DNA from: JBGSQR01 sp964509295
GTDB taxonomy: Bacteria > Desulfobacterota > Desulfuromonadia > Geobacterales > Pseudopelobacteraceae
DNA: 64,000 nt
NCBI GenBank assembly: GCA_964509295.1
Contig: CAZDWS010000014.1
Span: 1-64,000 of the forward strand
Reading direction: 5' to 3'
The translations under genes were made by a program, and so were the position numbers. This document shows positions 17,970 to 27,420 of the stretch, in pieces. Under the pieces are notes generated by a model. It saw nothing but the letters and a program-made list of their open reading frames with translations. It did not search any database and was not told the DNA's origin. How positions within the stretch are numbered: the first letter of the stretch is position 1; the number at the start of each line of letters is the position of its first letter.

Positions 17970-18087
17970 GAACGCACACTTTTGCGCAATCTCGGCGTCA
18001 GATTTCTCGTTTCATTGTGCGGCGTAGCGCTGCTACGCCTCCGCAGAAACGCTCATCTTCCTTGACCTTGCACAAAATTGAGCGTTC
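17970..18087. repeat. Palindromic intergenic repeat, copy A
   Basis: An imperfect palindrome of about 118 bp fills the pyrB-pyrC gap. Outer arms are GAACGC / GCGTTC. The centre GGCGTAGC-GCT-GCTACGCC is a perfect 8-bp hairpin. A second copy lies at 20555-20658 after carA: outer blocks CGCAATCTC and CCTTGACCTTGC and the core are shared, while the middle arms differ in both halves in a complementary way. It has no coding content. Confidence 0.85.
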
Positions 18088-18120
18088 TGGCACTTATATT
18101 TATTCATGCATGAGGTGATT

Positions 18121-19398
18121 ATGTTTTTACTTATAGAAAACGGCAGAGTTATTGATCCTTCACAGGAGCTTGATGATACACTTGATATCCTGGTGGAGAA
18201 TGGCTTGATCAAGGAGATCGGCAAGGGATTGAATGTCCCGGCTGGAGCAGAAGTTATTGATGCAGCCGGAAAGTATGTCGTGCCCGGTCTGGTGGACATG
18301 CATGTGCATCTGCGTGACCCGGGTCTGGAGTATAAAGAAGATATTGTCAGCGGAACCAGAGCGGCGGCGGTTGGTGGATTTACCTCAGTGGCTTGTATGC
18401 CGAATACAAAGCCGGTTATTGATAACAAAACCGTTGCCAGTTACATTATCAACAAGGCCAAAAATGAGGGTTACTGCAATGTGTTTCCGGTTGGATCAAT
18501 TACATGCGGTCTGGCCGGTGACCGTCTGGCTGAAATGGGAGAACTTAAAGAGGCTGGCTGTGTGGCCGTTTCGGACGACGGTAAACCGGTCAACAATCCT
18601 GAACTGATGCGTCGAGCCCTGGAGTACGCCCGTGGCATGGGCATCATGGTGATTACCCATTCGGAAGAGCTTGCACTAGTTGGCGAAGGCACCATGAATG
18701 AGGGCTATACCTCAACTGAACTGGGTTTGAAGGGCATACCGAGAATTGCTGAAGATATTGCCACAGCCCGTGATATCATGCTGGCGGAGTATACTCAGTC
18801 GCCTATCCATATTGCCCATGTGTCTACCGCCGGAGCGGTGCGCATCATTCGGGATGCTAAGGAGCGCGGTGTCAAAGTTACCTGCGAGACCGCCCCGCAC
18901 TATTTTACACTGACAGATGATGCCGTGCGTGGTTATAATACCAACGCCAAAATGAATCCGCCATTGCGTGAGGCTGCAGATGTGGCAGCCATCAAGGAGG
19001 GTCTGAAAGACGGCACTATTGACGCTATCGCCACGGACCATGCGCCTCATCATATTGATGAAAAAGATGTGGAGTTCAATGAGGCGATGAACGGTATAAT
19101 TGGTCTGGAGACATCACTGCCACTTTCACTTGGACTGGTGGAAGAGGGGGTAATGGAATTGGGCCAACTGGTTGAGACCATGTCATTGAATCCATCCAGG
19201 ATTCTCGGAATTGAGCGCGGTACGTTGAAGACCGGGGCCGTTGCCGATATCACTGTTATTGACCCGGAATTGGAGTGGGTTGTTACAGAAGAAACGCTGG
19301 TCAGCAAGTCGAAAAACTCACCCTGGCTGGGGCAGAAGATGAAGGGTGCCGCCTGTCAGACTATTCTGGCCGGCAAGGTTGTTTATTCAAGAGCATAA
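18121..19398 (+). CDS. pyrC: Dihydroorotase
   Basis: 425 residues, a long (type I) amidohydrolase dihydroorotase. It cyclises carbamoyl aspartate to dihydroorotate. The metal-binding HVHLRDPG is near residue 60. GIMVITHSEE, IHIAHVSTAG and ATDHAPHH supply further metal and substrate ligands. The ATG at 18121 is preferred over one at 18106 because GAGG lies five bases before it. It follows copy A of the repeat and precedes carA by 24 bases. Confidence 0.96.
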   Translation: MFLLIENGRVIDPSQELDDTLDILVENGLIKEIGKGLNVPAGAEVIDAAGKYVVPGLVDMHVHLRDPGLEYKEDIVSGTRAAAVGGFTSVACMPNTKPVIDNKTVASYIINKAKNEGYCNVFPVGSITCGLAGDRLAEMGELKEAGCVAVSDDGKPVNNPELMRRALEYARGMGIMVITHSEELALVGEGTMNEGYTSTELGLKGIPRIAEDIATARDIMLAEYTQSPIHIAHVSTAGAVRIIRDAKERGVKVTCETAPHYFTLTDDAVRGYNTNAKMNPPLREAADVAAIKEGLKDGTIDAIATDHAPHHIDEKDVEFNEAMNGIIGLETSLPLSLGLVEEGVMELGQLVETMSLNPSRILGIERGTLKTGAVADITVIDPELEWVVTEETLVSKSKNSPWLGQKMKGAACQTILAGKVVYSRA

Positions 19399-19422
19399 AA
19401 TCTATTTTGGAGTAACTATATT

Positions 19423-20544
19423 ATGAAAGCAATTTTAGCACTGGCAGATGGGCGCATCTTTGAAGGCAAATCATTCGGGGCAGGTGGAGAAGCCAGTGGA
19501 GAGGTGGTTTTCAATACTGCCATGTCCGGTTACCAGGAGGTCCTGACCGACCCGTCCTACAAAGGTCAGATGGTTACCATGACCTATACCCAGATCGGTA
19601 ATACCGGTATCAACCCTGAGGATATTGAAAGCCGCGGACTTTTCCTGTCCGGCTTTATCGTTAAGGAGTATCAGGAGTGCTACTCCAACTGGCGGGCAAC
19701 CATGAGCCTGGACAAATATTTAAAGGATAATGGTGTTGTTGGCATCCAGGGAATTGATACCCGCGCACTGACCCGTCATCTAAGGGATAAAGGGGCGCAG
19801 AACGGAATCATATCAACCACTGATATGGATCATGCCAGCCTGGTTGCCAAGGCGCGTGCAATTCCGAGTATGGCCGGTCTTGATCTGGCCAGTGGAGTTT
19901 CCTGCGATAAACCCTACCATTGGACTGAAGGGGCCTGGGATCTGGAGACCGGTTATCCGCAGGTTGATTCTACCTCTCTTAAATACAAGGTAGTGGCTTA
20001 TGATTTCGGTATAAAATACAACATACTACGCTGCCTGGTTGATGCCGGCTGTGACGTTACGGTCGTTCCAGCCAACTTTCCTGCTGATGAAGCCTTGGCC
20101 ATGAATCCGGATGGCATTTTTCTCAGTAACGGCCCGGGAGATCCTGAGCCGCTTGTCGGAGTTCAGGCAGAAATACGCAAGCTTATCGGTAAAAAGCCGA
20201 TTTTCGGCATCTGTCTGGGGCACCAGCTGTTGGGACTGGCCCTGGGGGGCAAAACCATGAAACTGCCGTTTGGCAACCATGGTTCCAACCTGCCGGTCAT
20301 GGATATGTCGACCCGCAAGGTTGAGATTACCTCCCAGAATCATGGTTTTGCCGTTGACCTGGATTCCCTGGGAAGTGATGCCTGTCTTGGACATGAAAAC
20401 CTGAATGACCAGACTGTTGAGGGTATCCACCACTGCACGCTGCCTATTTTCTCGGTTCAGCATCATCCGGAGGCCTCGCCCGGGCCGCATGATTCGCAGT
20501 ATTTGTTTGGCAGGTTCGTAGAAATGATGGAGAAAAACCGCTGA
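19423..20544 (+). CDS. carA: Carbamoyl-phosphate synthase small (glutamine amidotransferase) subunit
   Basis: 373 residues. It hydrolyses glutamine and passes ammonia to CarB. The N-terminal CPSase_sm domain has EVVFNTAMSGYQEVLTDPSY. The C-terminal class I amidotransferase has GICLGHQLLG with catalytic Cys264 and the late QHHPEASPGPHD with His/Glu. Unlike many genomes, carB is not next: a repeat, a radical SAM gene and a ferritin-like gene lie between, all on the same strand. Confidence 0.97.
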   Translation: MKAILALADGRIFEGKSFGAGGEASGEVVFNTAMSGYQEVLTDPSYKGQMVTMTYTQIGNTGINPEDIESRGLFLSGFIVKEYQECYSNWRATMSLDKYLKDNGVVGIQGIDTRALTRHLRDKGAQNGIISTTDMDHASLVAKARAIPSMAGLDLASGVSCDKPYHWTEGAWDLETGYPQVDSTSLKYKVVAYDFGIKYNILRCLVDAGCDVTVVPANFPADEALAMNPDGIFLSNGPGDPEPLVGVQAEIRKLIGKKPIFGICLGHQLLGLALGGKTMKLPFGNHGSNLPVMDMSTRKVEITSQNHGFAVDLDSLGSDACLGHENLNDQTVEGIHHCTLPIFSVQHHPEASPGPHDSQYLFGRFVEMMEKNR

Positions 20545-20554
20545 ACGGCTGCCG

Positions 20555-20658
20555 CTTTTCCGCAATCTCTGCGTTGCCCTGCGGGAATTCGTTGTGCGAC
20601 GTAGCGCTGCTACGTCTCCGCCGATTCCCTTGGGCGCCTTGACCTTGCGAAAAATCGA
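20555..20658. repeat. Palindromic intergenic repeat, copy B
   Basis: Second copy of the element at 17970. The core GACGTAGC-GCT-GCTACGTC differs from copy A by one base in each arm (G-C replaced by A-T), so the hairpin is preserved. The middle arms read GCCC...GGGAAT on one side and ATTCCC...GGGC on the other, again complementary although unlike copy A. It sits between the carA stop and the radical SAM start. Confidence 0.85.
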
Positions 20659-20676
20659 CACCCGAATAGTGGAGTT

Positions 20677-21579
20677 ATGAAATATCCGGATCTTTATCAG
20701 TCAGGCGAATTGCTGAAACGGGTGCGTGAAGCCTACCGGCGGCTGAAGGCCTGCGATATCTGTCCCCACGACTGCGGTGTCAATCGCATCAAAGGGGAGC
20801 GGGGTGTATGCGGGGCGGGCCTGCTGCCTAAAATTGCTTCGGCCAATGTGCATGCCGGCGAGGAACCGCCCATATCCGGGGAAAAGGGTTCCGGTACTAT
20901 TTTTCTGAGCGGTTGTTCTTTGAAATGCCGTTTCTGTCAGAATTTTCCCATCAGCCAGCTGGGGAACGGTTCAGAGCTTACGCCCAGAGAACTGGCCGGA
21001 AGAATGCTGAAACTTCAGAAGCAGGGAGTGCATAACATCAATTTTGTTACGCCGACCCATTATCTGCCGCAGATACTGGCAGCACTCTGGTTGGCAATAC
21101 CACAGGGTTTCAGTCTGCCGCTGATCTGGAACTCAAGCGGCTATGAAAAGGTTGATGTCTTGCAGTTGCTGGAAGGTGTTGTAGACATTTATCTGCCGGA
21201 CATGAAGTATTCCATAGAAGAGTCAGCTGTGCGGCTCTCCTCTGCTCCGGGCTACCGGGACATTAATCGATCTGCTGTCAGCGAGATGTTGCGCCAGGTT
21301 GGACACCTTACAATGAATGATGCCGGTCTGGCAGAAAAAGGGCTGATTATCAGGCATCTTGTTCTACCGGAAGGTTTGGCAGGGTCACGGGATACTTTGC
21401 AATGGATTGCTGAGAATCTTGGACATGGGACACATATTTCGCTAATGAAACAGTATTTTCCGGCACATCTGGCAACAAAAACAGCAGGTATCAGTCGTAA
21501 AATTACTGATGACGAATATGAACAGGCTGTGGAGTGGCTGGAAGAATTTGACCTTGAGAACGGCTGGGTTCAGGGCTGA
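20677..21579 (+). CDS. Radical SAM protein, pyruvate-formate-lyase-activase-like (COG1313 type)
   Basis: 300 residues. The CxxxCxxC iron-sulfur motif appears as CSLKCRFC near residue 90. Two further cysteine pairs near the N-terminus (CDICPHDCG and GVCGAG) are typical of the PflA-related COG1313 group, whose substrate is not established. NFVTPTHYLPQIL and WNSSGYE are further group markers. The ATG at 20677 follows GGAG by about five bases. Its position between carA and carB does not imply a pyrimidine role. Confidence 0.85.
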   Translation: MKYPDLYQSGELLKRVREAYRRLKACDICPHDCGVNRIKGERGVCGAGLLPKIASANVHAGEEPPISGEKGSGTIFLSGCSLKCRFCQNFPISQLGNGSELTPRELAGRMLKLQKQGVHNINFVTPTHYLPQILAALWLAIPQGFSLPLIWNSSGYEKVDVLQLLEGVVDIYLPDMKYSIEESAVRLSSAPGYRDINRSAVSEMLRQVGHLTMNDAGLAEKGLIIRHLVLPEGLAGSRDTLQWIAENLGHGTHISLMKQYFPAHLATKTAGISRKITDDEYEQAVEWLEEFDLENGWVQG

Positions 21580-21607
21580 TTATTTCGGCAGACAAAGTGA
21601 GGTTTCA

Positions 21608-22105
21608 ATGAAAACGGAACAAGAGCTGACTGCTTTAACTGGTTTTTTCAGACTATGCGCACAAAACGAAGGGTTGTGTGCTGAATTGTATCATTATTAC
21701 AGTGATCTGTTTCTGGATGATTTAGATGTGGCAAAATTATGGAAAAAGACAGCGATGGAGGAAGAAAACCATCAGAAACAGTTTGAACTGGCATTGCGTC
21801 TGGTTGCAGAGTGTGATTTTGAGTTGGGTTATGATGTGGAACGGGCTTTAAATGTTAATCGCAAGTTTATTCAGCTTCTGCAGTATGTTCGTAAAAATCC
21901 GCCTGATCTTAAAACAGCTCTCCATAAAGCGATAGAAATGGAAGAGGCCATTGCCGACCTCCACATGGATAGCGCAGTAAGATTTAAAGACAAGGATACC
22001 CATGACCTTTTCAAAGCTATGTATGATGCGGATCAGGGACATGTTGAATCACTTAAATTATATCTGACCATTGCTGAACTATCCAATACGGAAATGACTC
22101 AATAA
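21608..22105 (+). CDS. Ferritin-like / rubrerythrin-type diiron protein
   Basis: 165 residues, nearly all helical. Iron-ligand patterns are visible: E followed by a second-helix EEENHQ, then EMEEAIADLH and DQGHVESL, consistent with a four-helix ferritin-like diiron bundle. No C-terminal rubredoxin domain is present. The start at 21608 is chosen because AGTGAGG precedes it; an open frame extends further upstream but overlaps the radical SAM gene. Likely role in peroxide or iron handling, inferred from family only. Confidence 0.75.
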   Translation: MKTEQELTALTGFFRLCAQNEGLCAELYHYYSDLFLDDLDVAKLWKKTAMEEENHQKQFELALRLVAECDFELGYDVERALNVNRKFIQLLQYVRKNPPDLKTALHKAIEMEEAIADLHMDSAVRFKDKDTHDLFKAMYDADQGHVESLKLYLTIAELSNTEMTQ

Positions 22106-22183
22106 CGGGCTTACAGCCTGTTTGATTAACGGAACTGAAACAGTTTTACATACACAGGTAACTAAACAAGGAGTTGTATCGTT

Positions 22184-25100
22184 ATGCCCAAAAGAACCGA
22201 TATCAAGAAGATACTCATAATCGGAGCCGGCCCAATCGTCATCGGTCAGGCCTGCGAATTCGATTATTCCGGTACTCAGGCCTGTAAGGCTCTGAAAGAA
22301 GAAGGCTATGAGGTCATATTGCTGAACAGTAATCCGGCCACGATCATGACCGACCCGGATTTTGCCGATCGAACCTACATTGAGCCGGTGACGCCGGAAA
22401 TTTTGGCCAAAATCATCGAGAAAGAGCGGCCTGATGCGGTCCTTCCTACTCTGGGTGGGCAGACGGCGCTGAATACAGCTGTTTCAGTTGCAGAAGCAGG
22501 AATTCTGGACAAGTTTGGGGTTGAGTTGATCGGTGCCAAGTTGCCGGCTATCAAAAAGGCAGAGGACCGAACCCTTTTCAAGGCCGCCATGGAGAAAATC
22601 GGGCTGGCTGTTCCCAAGTCAGGTCTGGCTCACAACTACATTGAGGCGATGGAAGTAATCAAAACCATCGGTTTTCCGGCGATTATCCGTCCATCATTCA
22701 CACTGGGCGGTACCGGCGGCGGTATTGCCTACAACAGTGAAGAGTATGAAAAAATGGCCATGGCCGGGATTGATGCTTCTCCGACTGACGAGATCCTGAT
22801 CGAGGAATCTGTAATCGGTTGGAAAGAGTATGAGTTGGAGGTCATGCGTGATACGGCCGATAACGTTGTCATTATCTGCTCGATTGAGAATTTTGATCCC
22901 ATGGGAGTCCATACCGGTGATTCCATTACGGTGGCGCCTGCCCAGACTCTGACCGACAAGGAATATCAGATCCTGCGTGATGCATCCCTGAAAATCATCC
23001 GCGAGATCGGTGTAGACACAGGTGGCTCTAATATTCAGTTTGGTATTAATCCTGCCAATGGACGTTTGGTGGTCATTGAAATGAATCCACGCGTATCACG
23101 TTCTTCTGCCCTGGCTTCCAAGGCAACCGGTTTTCCCATCGCCAAAATTGCCGCCAAGCTGGCAGTCGGATATACGCTGGATGAGGTGACTAACGATATT
23201 ACCCGTGAGACTCCGGCCTGTTTTGAGCCATCAATTGACTATGTCGTTACCAAAATACCGCGCTTCACCTTTGAAAAATTTCCAGCTGCAGATGCCACCC
23301 TGACAACTCAGATGAAATCGGTCGGTGAAGTTATGGCTATCGGACGTACCTTTAAGGAGTCTTTCCAGAAAGCGTTGCGTTCACTGGAAATCGGAGTGTC
23401 AGGTCTGGATTCAAAATTTTATGACCTTTCCAGCGCGACTCGCCAGGAGCTGACCGGCAAGGAACAGCAAAAGCTGCTGGAAAAGCTGCGTGTGCCGAAC
23501 TGGGAGCGACTCTGGTATGTGGCGGATGCATTGAGAAGTGGCATGACTGTAGATGAAATCAACAAGCATACCGCCATTGATCCCTGGTTCCTGAATAATA
23601 TCCGTCAGATAGTAGAGATGGAAGATACGTTGAAAAAGGTTGCGTTTGGCGCAATAGGAAAGGACCTGCTTCGGGAAGCCAAGCAGATGGGCTTTTCCGA
23701 TAAAACTCTGGCCAGGCTATGGAGCAAATCAGAGGATGAACTGCGTGAATTACGCCTTTCTCTTAATATCTGGCCGGTCTACAAGCGGGTTGATACCTGT
23801 GCAGCCGAGTTTGTTGCTTACACGCCGTACCTGTACTCCACTTATGAAGATGAGTGCGAGGCTGAGCCGACGGACCGCAAGAAAATCATGATTCTGGGTG
23901 GTGGCCCTAATCGTATTGGTCAGGGCATTGAGTTTGACTACTGCTGTGTGCATGGACTGTTTGCACTCGCTGAAGATGGTTATGAGACCATCATGGTCAA
24001 CTGTAACCCGGAAACCGTTTCAACGGATTACGATACGTCAGACCGATTGTATTTTGAACCGCTGACGCTGGAAGATGTACTGGCCATCGTTGCTGTTGAA
24101 AAACCGGTCGGCGTAATTGTTCAGTTTGGTGGACAGACTCCGCTCAAGCTGGCCGTTGCCCTTGAGAAAGCCGGCGTTCCGATCATCGGTACCTCACCGG
24201 ATGCGATTGACCGTGCAGAGGATCGCGAGCGTTTTCAAGAGATGCTGCACAAGCTGGGACTGCGTCAGCCGGAAAACGGCATGGCACGTTCTTTTGAGGA
24301 TGCTGAAAAAGTTGCCGACCGTGTCGGTTACCCGGTCGTGGTTCGTCCTTCATATGTCCTGGGTGGCAGAGCCATGGAGATCGTGTATGATGTGGAAAAT
24401 CTGCAGCGTTATATGCGCACCGCAGTGCAGGCATCGCCAGAGCATCCGATCCTGATCGATAAATTCCTCAATGACGCCATTGAAATCGATGTGGATGCAC
24501 TCTGTGACGGTACAGAAGTGGTCATCGGCGGCATTATGGAGCATATTGAGGAGGCTGGCATTCATTCAGGTGACTCCGCCTGTTCGTTGCCGCCATATTC
24601 AATTTCAGAAGATCTGGTTGCTGAAATTCGTCGTCAGACAGTTCTTATGGCGCTGGAACTGAATGTAAAAGGATTGATGAATGTTCAGTATGCGATCAAG
24701 GATGGTGATATCTATATTCTGGAAGTAAACCCCAGAGCCTCACGTACCTCGCCATTTGTATCAAAGGCTACCGGTCGGCCGCTGGCAAAGATCGCAGCAC
24801 GCATCATGGCCGGCAAAACTTTGAAAGAACTGAATGTCTCCGGCGATATCGTGCCCAAGCATATCTCTGTCAAGGAATCGGTGTTTCCTTTTGTTAAATT
24901 TCCGGGTGTGGATACCCTGCTTGGACCGGAGATGAAATCAACCGGTGAAGTCATGGGCATTGGTGATACTTTTGCGGAGGCTTTTGCAAAAGCGCAGATG
25001 GGAGCCAACGTTAAATTGCCATTGTCGGGCAATGCTTTTATCAGTGTGCGCGATGCCGATAAGAAACATGTTGTCACTGCCGCTGAAAAGTTGTATAAAG

Positions 25101-25420
25101 CCGGTTTCGGCATTATAGCAACAGGTGGTACTGCAACCTATCTGGCAGAAAATGGAATTCCGGTTAAACGGATTAACAAAGTGTTGGAAGGGCGGCCGCA
25201 TATTGTGGATGCCATCAAAAACGGCGAAGTCACCCTGGTGGTCAACACTACCCAGGGAGCACAGGCTGTTGCAGATTCATTCTCCATACGTCGGGAAGCC
25301 CTGATGCACAACATTGCTTACTACACGACAGTATCAGGCGCCAAAGCGGTTGTTGACAGTATTGTTTCAATGAAAGAGCATGATTTGAAAGTTAAGGCTT
25401 TACAGGACTATTTAGTCTAG
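22184..25420 (+). CDS. carB: Carbamoyl-phosphate synthase large subunit
   Basis: 1078 residues, full length. It makes carbamoyl phosphate from bicarbonate, ammonia and two ATP. The two homologous ATP-grasp halves are clear: ILIIGAGPIVIGQACEFDYSG near the start and IMILGGGPNRIGQGIEFDYCC near residue 570. Each half has an EMNPR or EVNPR metal-binding block. The C-terminal MGS-like regulatory domain with GTATYLAENGI is intact. AAGGAG lies upstream of the ATG. greA follows after 60 bases. Confidence 0.98.
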   Translation: MPKRTDIKKILIIGAGPIVIGQACEFDYSGTQACKALKEEGYEVILLNSNPATIMTDPDFADRTYIEPVTPEILAKIIEKERPDAVLPTLGGQTALNTAVSVAEAGILDKFGVELIGAKLPAIKKAEDRTLFKAAMEKIGLAVPKSGLAHNYIEAMEVIKTIGFPAIIRPSFTLGGTGGGIAYNSEEYEKMAMAGIDASPTDEILIEESVIGWKEYELEVMRDTADNVVIICSIENFDPMGVHTGDSITVAPAQTLTDKEYQILRDASLKIIREIGVDTGGSNIQFGINPANGRLVVIEMNPRVSRSSALASKATGFPIAKIAAKLAVGYTLDEVTNDITRETPACFEPSIDYVVTKIPRFTFEKFPAADATLTTQMKSVGEVMAIGRTFKESFQKALRSLEIGVSGLDSKFYDLSSATRQELTGKEQQKLLEKLRVPNWERLWYVADALRSGMTVDEINKHTAIDPWFLNNIRQIVEMEDTLKKVAFGAIGKDLLREAKQMGFSDKTLARLWSKSEDELRELRLSLNIWPVYKRVDTCAAEFVAYTPYLYSTYEDECEAEPTDRKKIMILGGGPNRIGQGIEFDYCCVHGLFALAEDGYETIMVNCNPETVSTDYDTSDRLYFEPLTLEDVLAIVAVEKPVGVIVQFGGQTPLKLAVALEKAGVPIIGTSPDAIDRAEDRERFQEMLHKLGLRQPENGMARSFEDAEKVADRVGYPVVVRPSYVLGGRAMEIVYDVENLQRYMRTAVQASPEHPILIDKFLNDAIEIDVDALCDGTEVVIGGIMEHIEEAGIHSGDSACSLPPYSISEDLVAEIRRQTVLMALELNVKGLMNVQYAIKDGDIYILEVNPRASRTSPFVSKATGRPLAKIAARIMAGKTLKELNVSGDIVPKHISVKESVFPFVKFPGVDTLLGPEMKSTGEVMGIGDTFAEAFAKAQMGANVKLPLSGNAFISVRDADKKHVVTAAEKLYKAGFGIIATGGTATYLAENGIPVKRINKVLEGRPHIVDAIKNGEVTLVVNTTQGAQAVADSFSIRREALMHNIAYYTTVSGAKAVVDSIVSMKEHDLKVKALQDYLV

Positions 25421-25480
25421 TAATCAATTAGTCAGAATAGGCGGTCAGTCCGCACAAATTTCAGAAGGAGTCGTGGTTAG

Positions 25481-25954
25481 ATGTCTCATTCAATCCCGTT
25501 GACAAAAGAAAGTTACGAGACTCTTCAGGAAGAGTTGAAGCGCCTCATTCGTGTGGAGCGGCCAAAGGTTATTCAGGATATAGCAGAGGCCCGCGCACAT
25601 GGTGACCTTTCTGAGAATGCCGAGTATGATGCAGCCAAGAATCGTCAGGGCTTTATTGAAGGTCGGATTCTGGAGCTGAATGACAAGCTGGCCAGGGCTT
25701 ATGTGGTTGATTTGTCCAACATGAAAGCAGATAAGGTTGTATTCGGATCAACAGTAACTTTATATGATACTGCCAGTGAAGAAGAAATTTCATATAAGAT
25801 AGTTGGCGAAGATGAGGCTGATATCAAGCTGGGCAAGATATCCTGCACTTCACCGGTTGGCAAGGCCCTGATTGGTCACAAGCTTGATGATTCAGTTAAA
25901 GTTAAGGTGCCTTCCGGAACCAAAGAATACGAGATTATTGACATAAAATACTAG
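25481..25954 (+). CDS. greA: Transcription elongation factor GreA
   Basis: 157 residues. GreA enters the RNA polymerase secondary channel and stimulates cleavage of backtracked RNA. The N-terminal coiled coil carries the tip motif GDLSENAEYDAAK, whose acidic residues hold the catalytic metal. The C-terminal FKBP-like domain has SPVGKALIGH and ends in EYEIIDIKY. AGAAGGAG precedes the start. It follows carB at 60 bases and may share its transcript. Confidence 0.97.
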   Translation: MSHSIPLTKESYETLQEELKRLIRVERPKVIQDIAEARAHGDLSENAEYDAAKNRQGFIEGRILELNDKLARAYVVDLSNMKADKVVFGSTVTLYDTASEEEISYKIVGEDEADIKLGKISCTSPVGKALIGHKLDDSVKVKVPSGTKEYEIIDIKY

Positions 25955-25994
25955 CTGGACCGCACAACAGTGCACTCAAAGAGGAGGAAATATT

Positions 25995-26195
25995 ATGGCT
26001 GACAAGATTACAAAAGATATGACTTTTTTCGAAGTAATGCGCATGTATCCACAATCTGTCCAGGTATTGCAGAAGTATAATATGGGCTGTGTTGGTTGCA
26101 TGGGGGCTCAGAACGAAAGACTCGAACAGGGTGCCAATGCCCATGGTGTTGATATTAATGCCCTGTTGGCAGACCTGAACGCTGCAGTGATTTAA
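25995..26195 (+). CDS. DUF1858 small protein
   Basis: 66 residues with the DUF1858 pattern TFFEVMRMYPQSVQVLQKYNMGCVGC. The CVGC pair resembles the hybrid-cluster/ScdA N-terminal motif, so the domain probably senses or holds iron-sulfur or redox groups, but its role is unknown. A strong GAGGAGG lies upstream. A terminator follows, marking the end of the pyr-car-greA transcription block. Confidence 0.88.
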   Translation: MADKITKDMTFFEVMRMYPQSVQVLQKYNMGCVGCMGAQNERLEQGANAHGVDINALLADLNAAVI

Positions 26196-26220
26196 CCAAC
26201 TTATGTTTTTAGAAGGTCTT

Positions 26221-26261
26221 AGTCAGCCCTCTTGGAGTTTTCCGGAGGGCTGACTTTTTTC
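26221..26261 (+). terminator. Terminator after the DUF1858 gene
   Basis: AGTCAGCCCTC (26221-26231) pairs perfectly with GAGGGCTGACT (26245-26255), then T's. It separates the pyr-car-greA block from the sensor kinase gene. Confidence 0.93.
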
Positions 26262-26285
26262 ATACTAATTGTTGTCGAGGCAAAA

Positions 26286-27383
26286 ATGAAGAATTTATAC
26301 AGATTGCGAATCGGCATTATTCTTCTATTTATTATCAGCATATCTTTGTTTCATTATCTAACACCTCTTCATCTCCATTATTTACATGATATATTTCAAC
26401 GTTTTTATTATTTGCCGATTATTCTTTCCGCATTGTGGTTTGGCTTGCGGGGGGGGCTGGTCTGTTCTCTGCTGGTCAGCATTGTCTATGCTCCGCATAT
26501 CCTTTTTCAATGGGGTGAGGATATGGTCATCGGAATGGAAAAGTATCTGGAAATTGTGCTTTACAATGTTGTTGGCGGGGTAACAGGATTGTTGGCCCAA
26601 CGGGAACAGGAAAAAAGCCGGGAACTTCAGAAAACTGCCGAAGGGCTGGAGGCATCCTACAACAAGTTGCAGCATCAATCGGAACGTATCATTGCCATTG
26701 AAGAAAAGCTGCGTCGGGCAGAAAAGCTATCCACTTTGGGTGAAATGTCCGCAGTCTTGGCACATGAAATCCGCAATCCACTGGGCTCGATCAGAGGCAC
26801 GGCCGAAATCTTGAGGGATGATTACAAGCCGGGTGATCCCAAGTATGAATTCATTGAAATTCAGATCAAGGAGACCGAACGCCTGAACAGGGTCGTTGAG
26901 GACTTTTTGCGTATGTCAAAGCCTCAACCGGTCGAAATGCGGGGCTGCTCTGTCAAGGAAGAGCTTGAGACTGTTGTGACGTTAACCAGTAATGATGCCG
27001 CTGAACGTAAACTGTTGGTTACTCTGCAATCTCTTCCTGATATGCCGCTGGTTATGGGTGATGGCGAAAAACTGCGTCAAGCCTTTTTGAATATCATTAT
27101 TAATGCCTTGCAGGCAACCCCGAGCGGTGGCAGAGTGGATATAAGTCTGCGTCAGGCCGATAGCAATCTGGAAATTCGTTTCAGTGATACCGGGCAGGGG
27201 ATCGCACCAGAAGCATTAAAGCGGGTTTTTGAGCCTTTTTTTACGACCCGGTCGGAAGGCACCGGTCTTGGGTTGGCAATTACTAAAAAGATTATCGAAA
27301 GTCATGGCGGCACGCTGGAGGTTGAGAGTGAGCCAGGGCAAGGGACGACTGTTATTGTCAGTCTACCTATTCAAAGTGTTTAA
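26286..27383 (+). CDS. Membrane sensor histidine kinase (NtrB/ZraS-like)
   Basis: 365 residues. Residues 1 to about 110 hold about four membrane helices with short loops. A coiled coil follows, then HisKA with AHEIRNPLGSI (H160 phosphorylated) and HATPase with NIIINALQA, DTGQGI and EGTGLGLAIT. Start 26286 is chosen because CGAGG precedes it; an earlier in-frame start lies inside the terminator. There is no large periplasmic domain, so any signal is read in or near the membrane. A sigma54-type response regulator two genes downstream is the likely partner, which would make this a ZraSR/AtoSC-like pair. Confidence 0.9.
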   Translation: MKNLYRLRIGIILLFIISISLFHYLTPLHLHYLHDIFQRFYYLPIILSALWFGLRGGLVCSLLVSIVYAPHILFQWGEDMVIGMEKYLEIVLYNVVGGVTGLLAQREQEKSRELQKTAEGLEASYNKLQHQSERIIAIEEKLRRAEKLSTLGEMSAVLAHEIRNPLGSIRGTAEILRDDYKPGDPKYEFIEIQIKETERLNRVVEDFLRMSKPQPVEMRGCSVKEELETVVTLTSNDAAERKLLVTLQSLPDMPLVMGDGEKLRQAFLNIIINALQATPSGGRVDISLRQADSNLEIRFSDTGQGIAPEALKRVFEPFFTTRSEGTGLGLAITKKIIESHGGTLEVESEPGQGTTVIVSLPIQSV

Positions 27384-27420
27384 AATTATGAGCCAAAAAT
27401 AAATTAAAAAGGATTACGAA

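Noticed and set aside
20026..20661. 211-codon open frame on the minus strand across carA
   Set aside because: It is antisense to conserved carA codons and has no recognisable motif or ribosome binding site.
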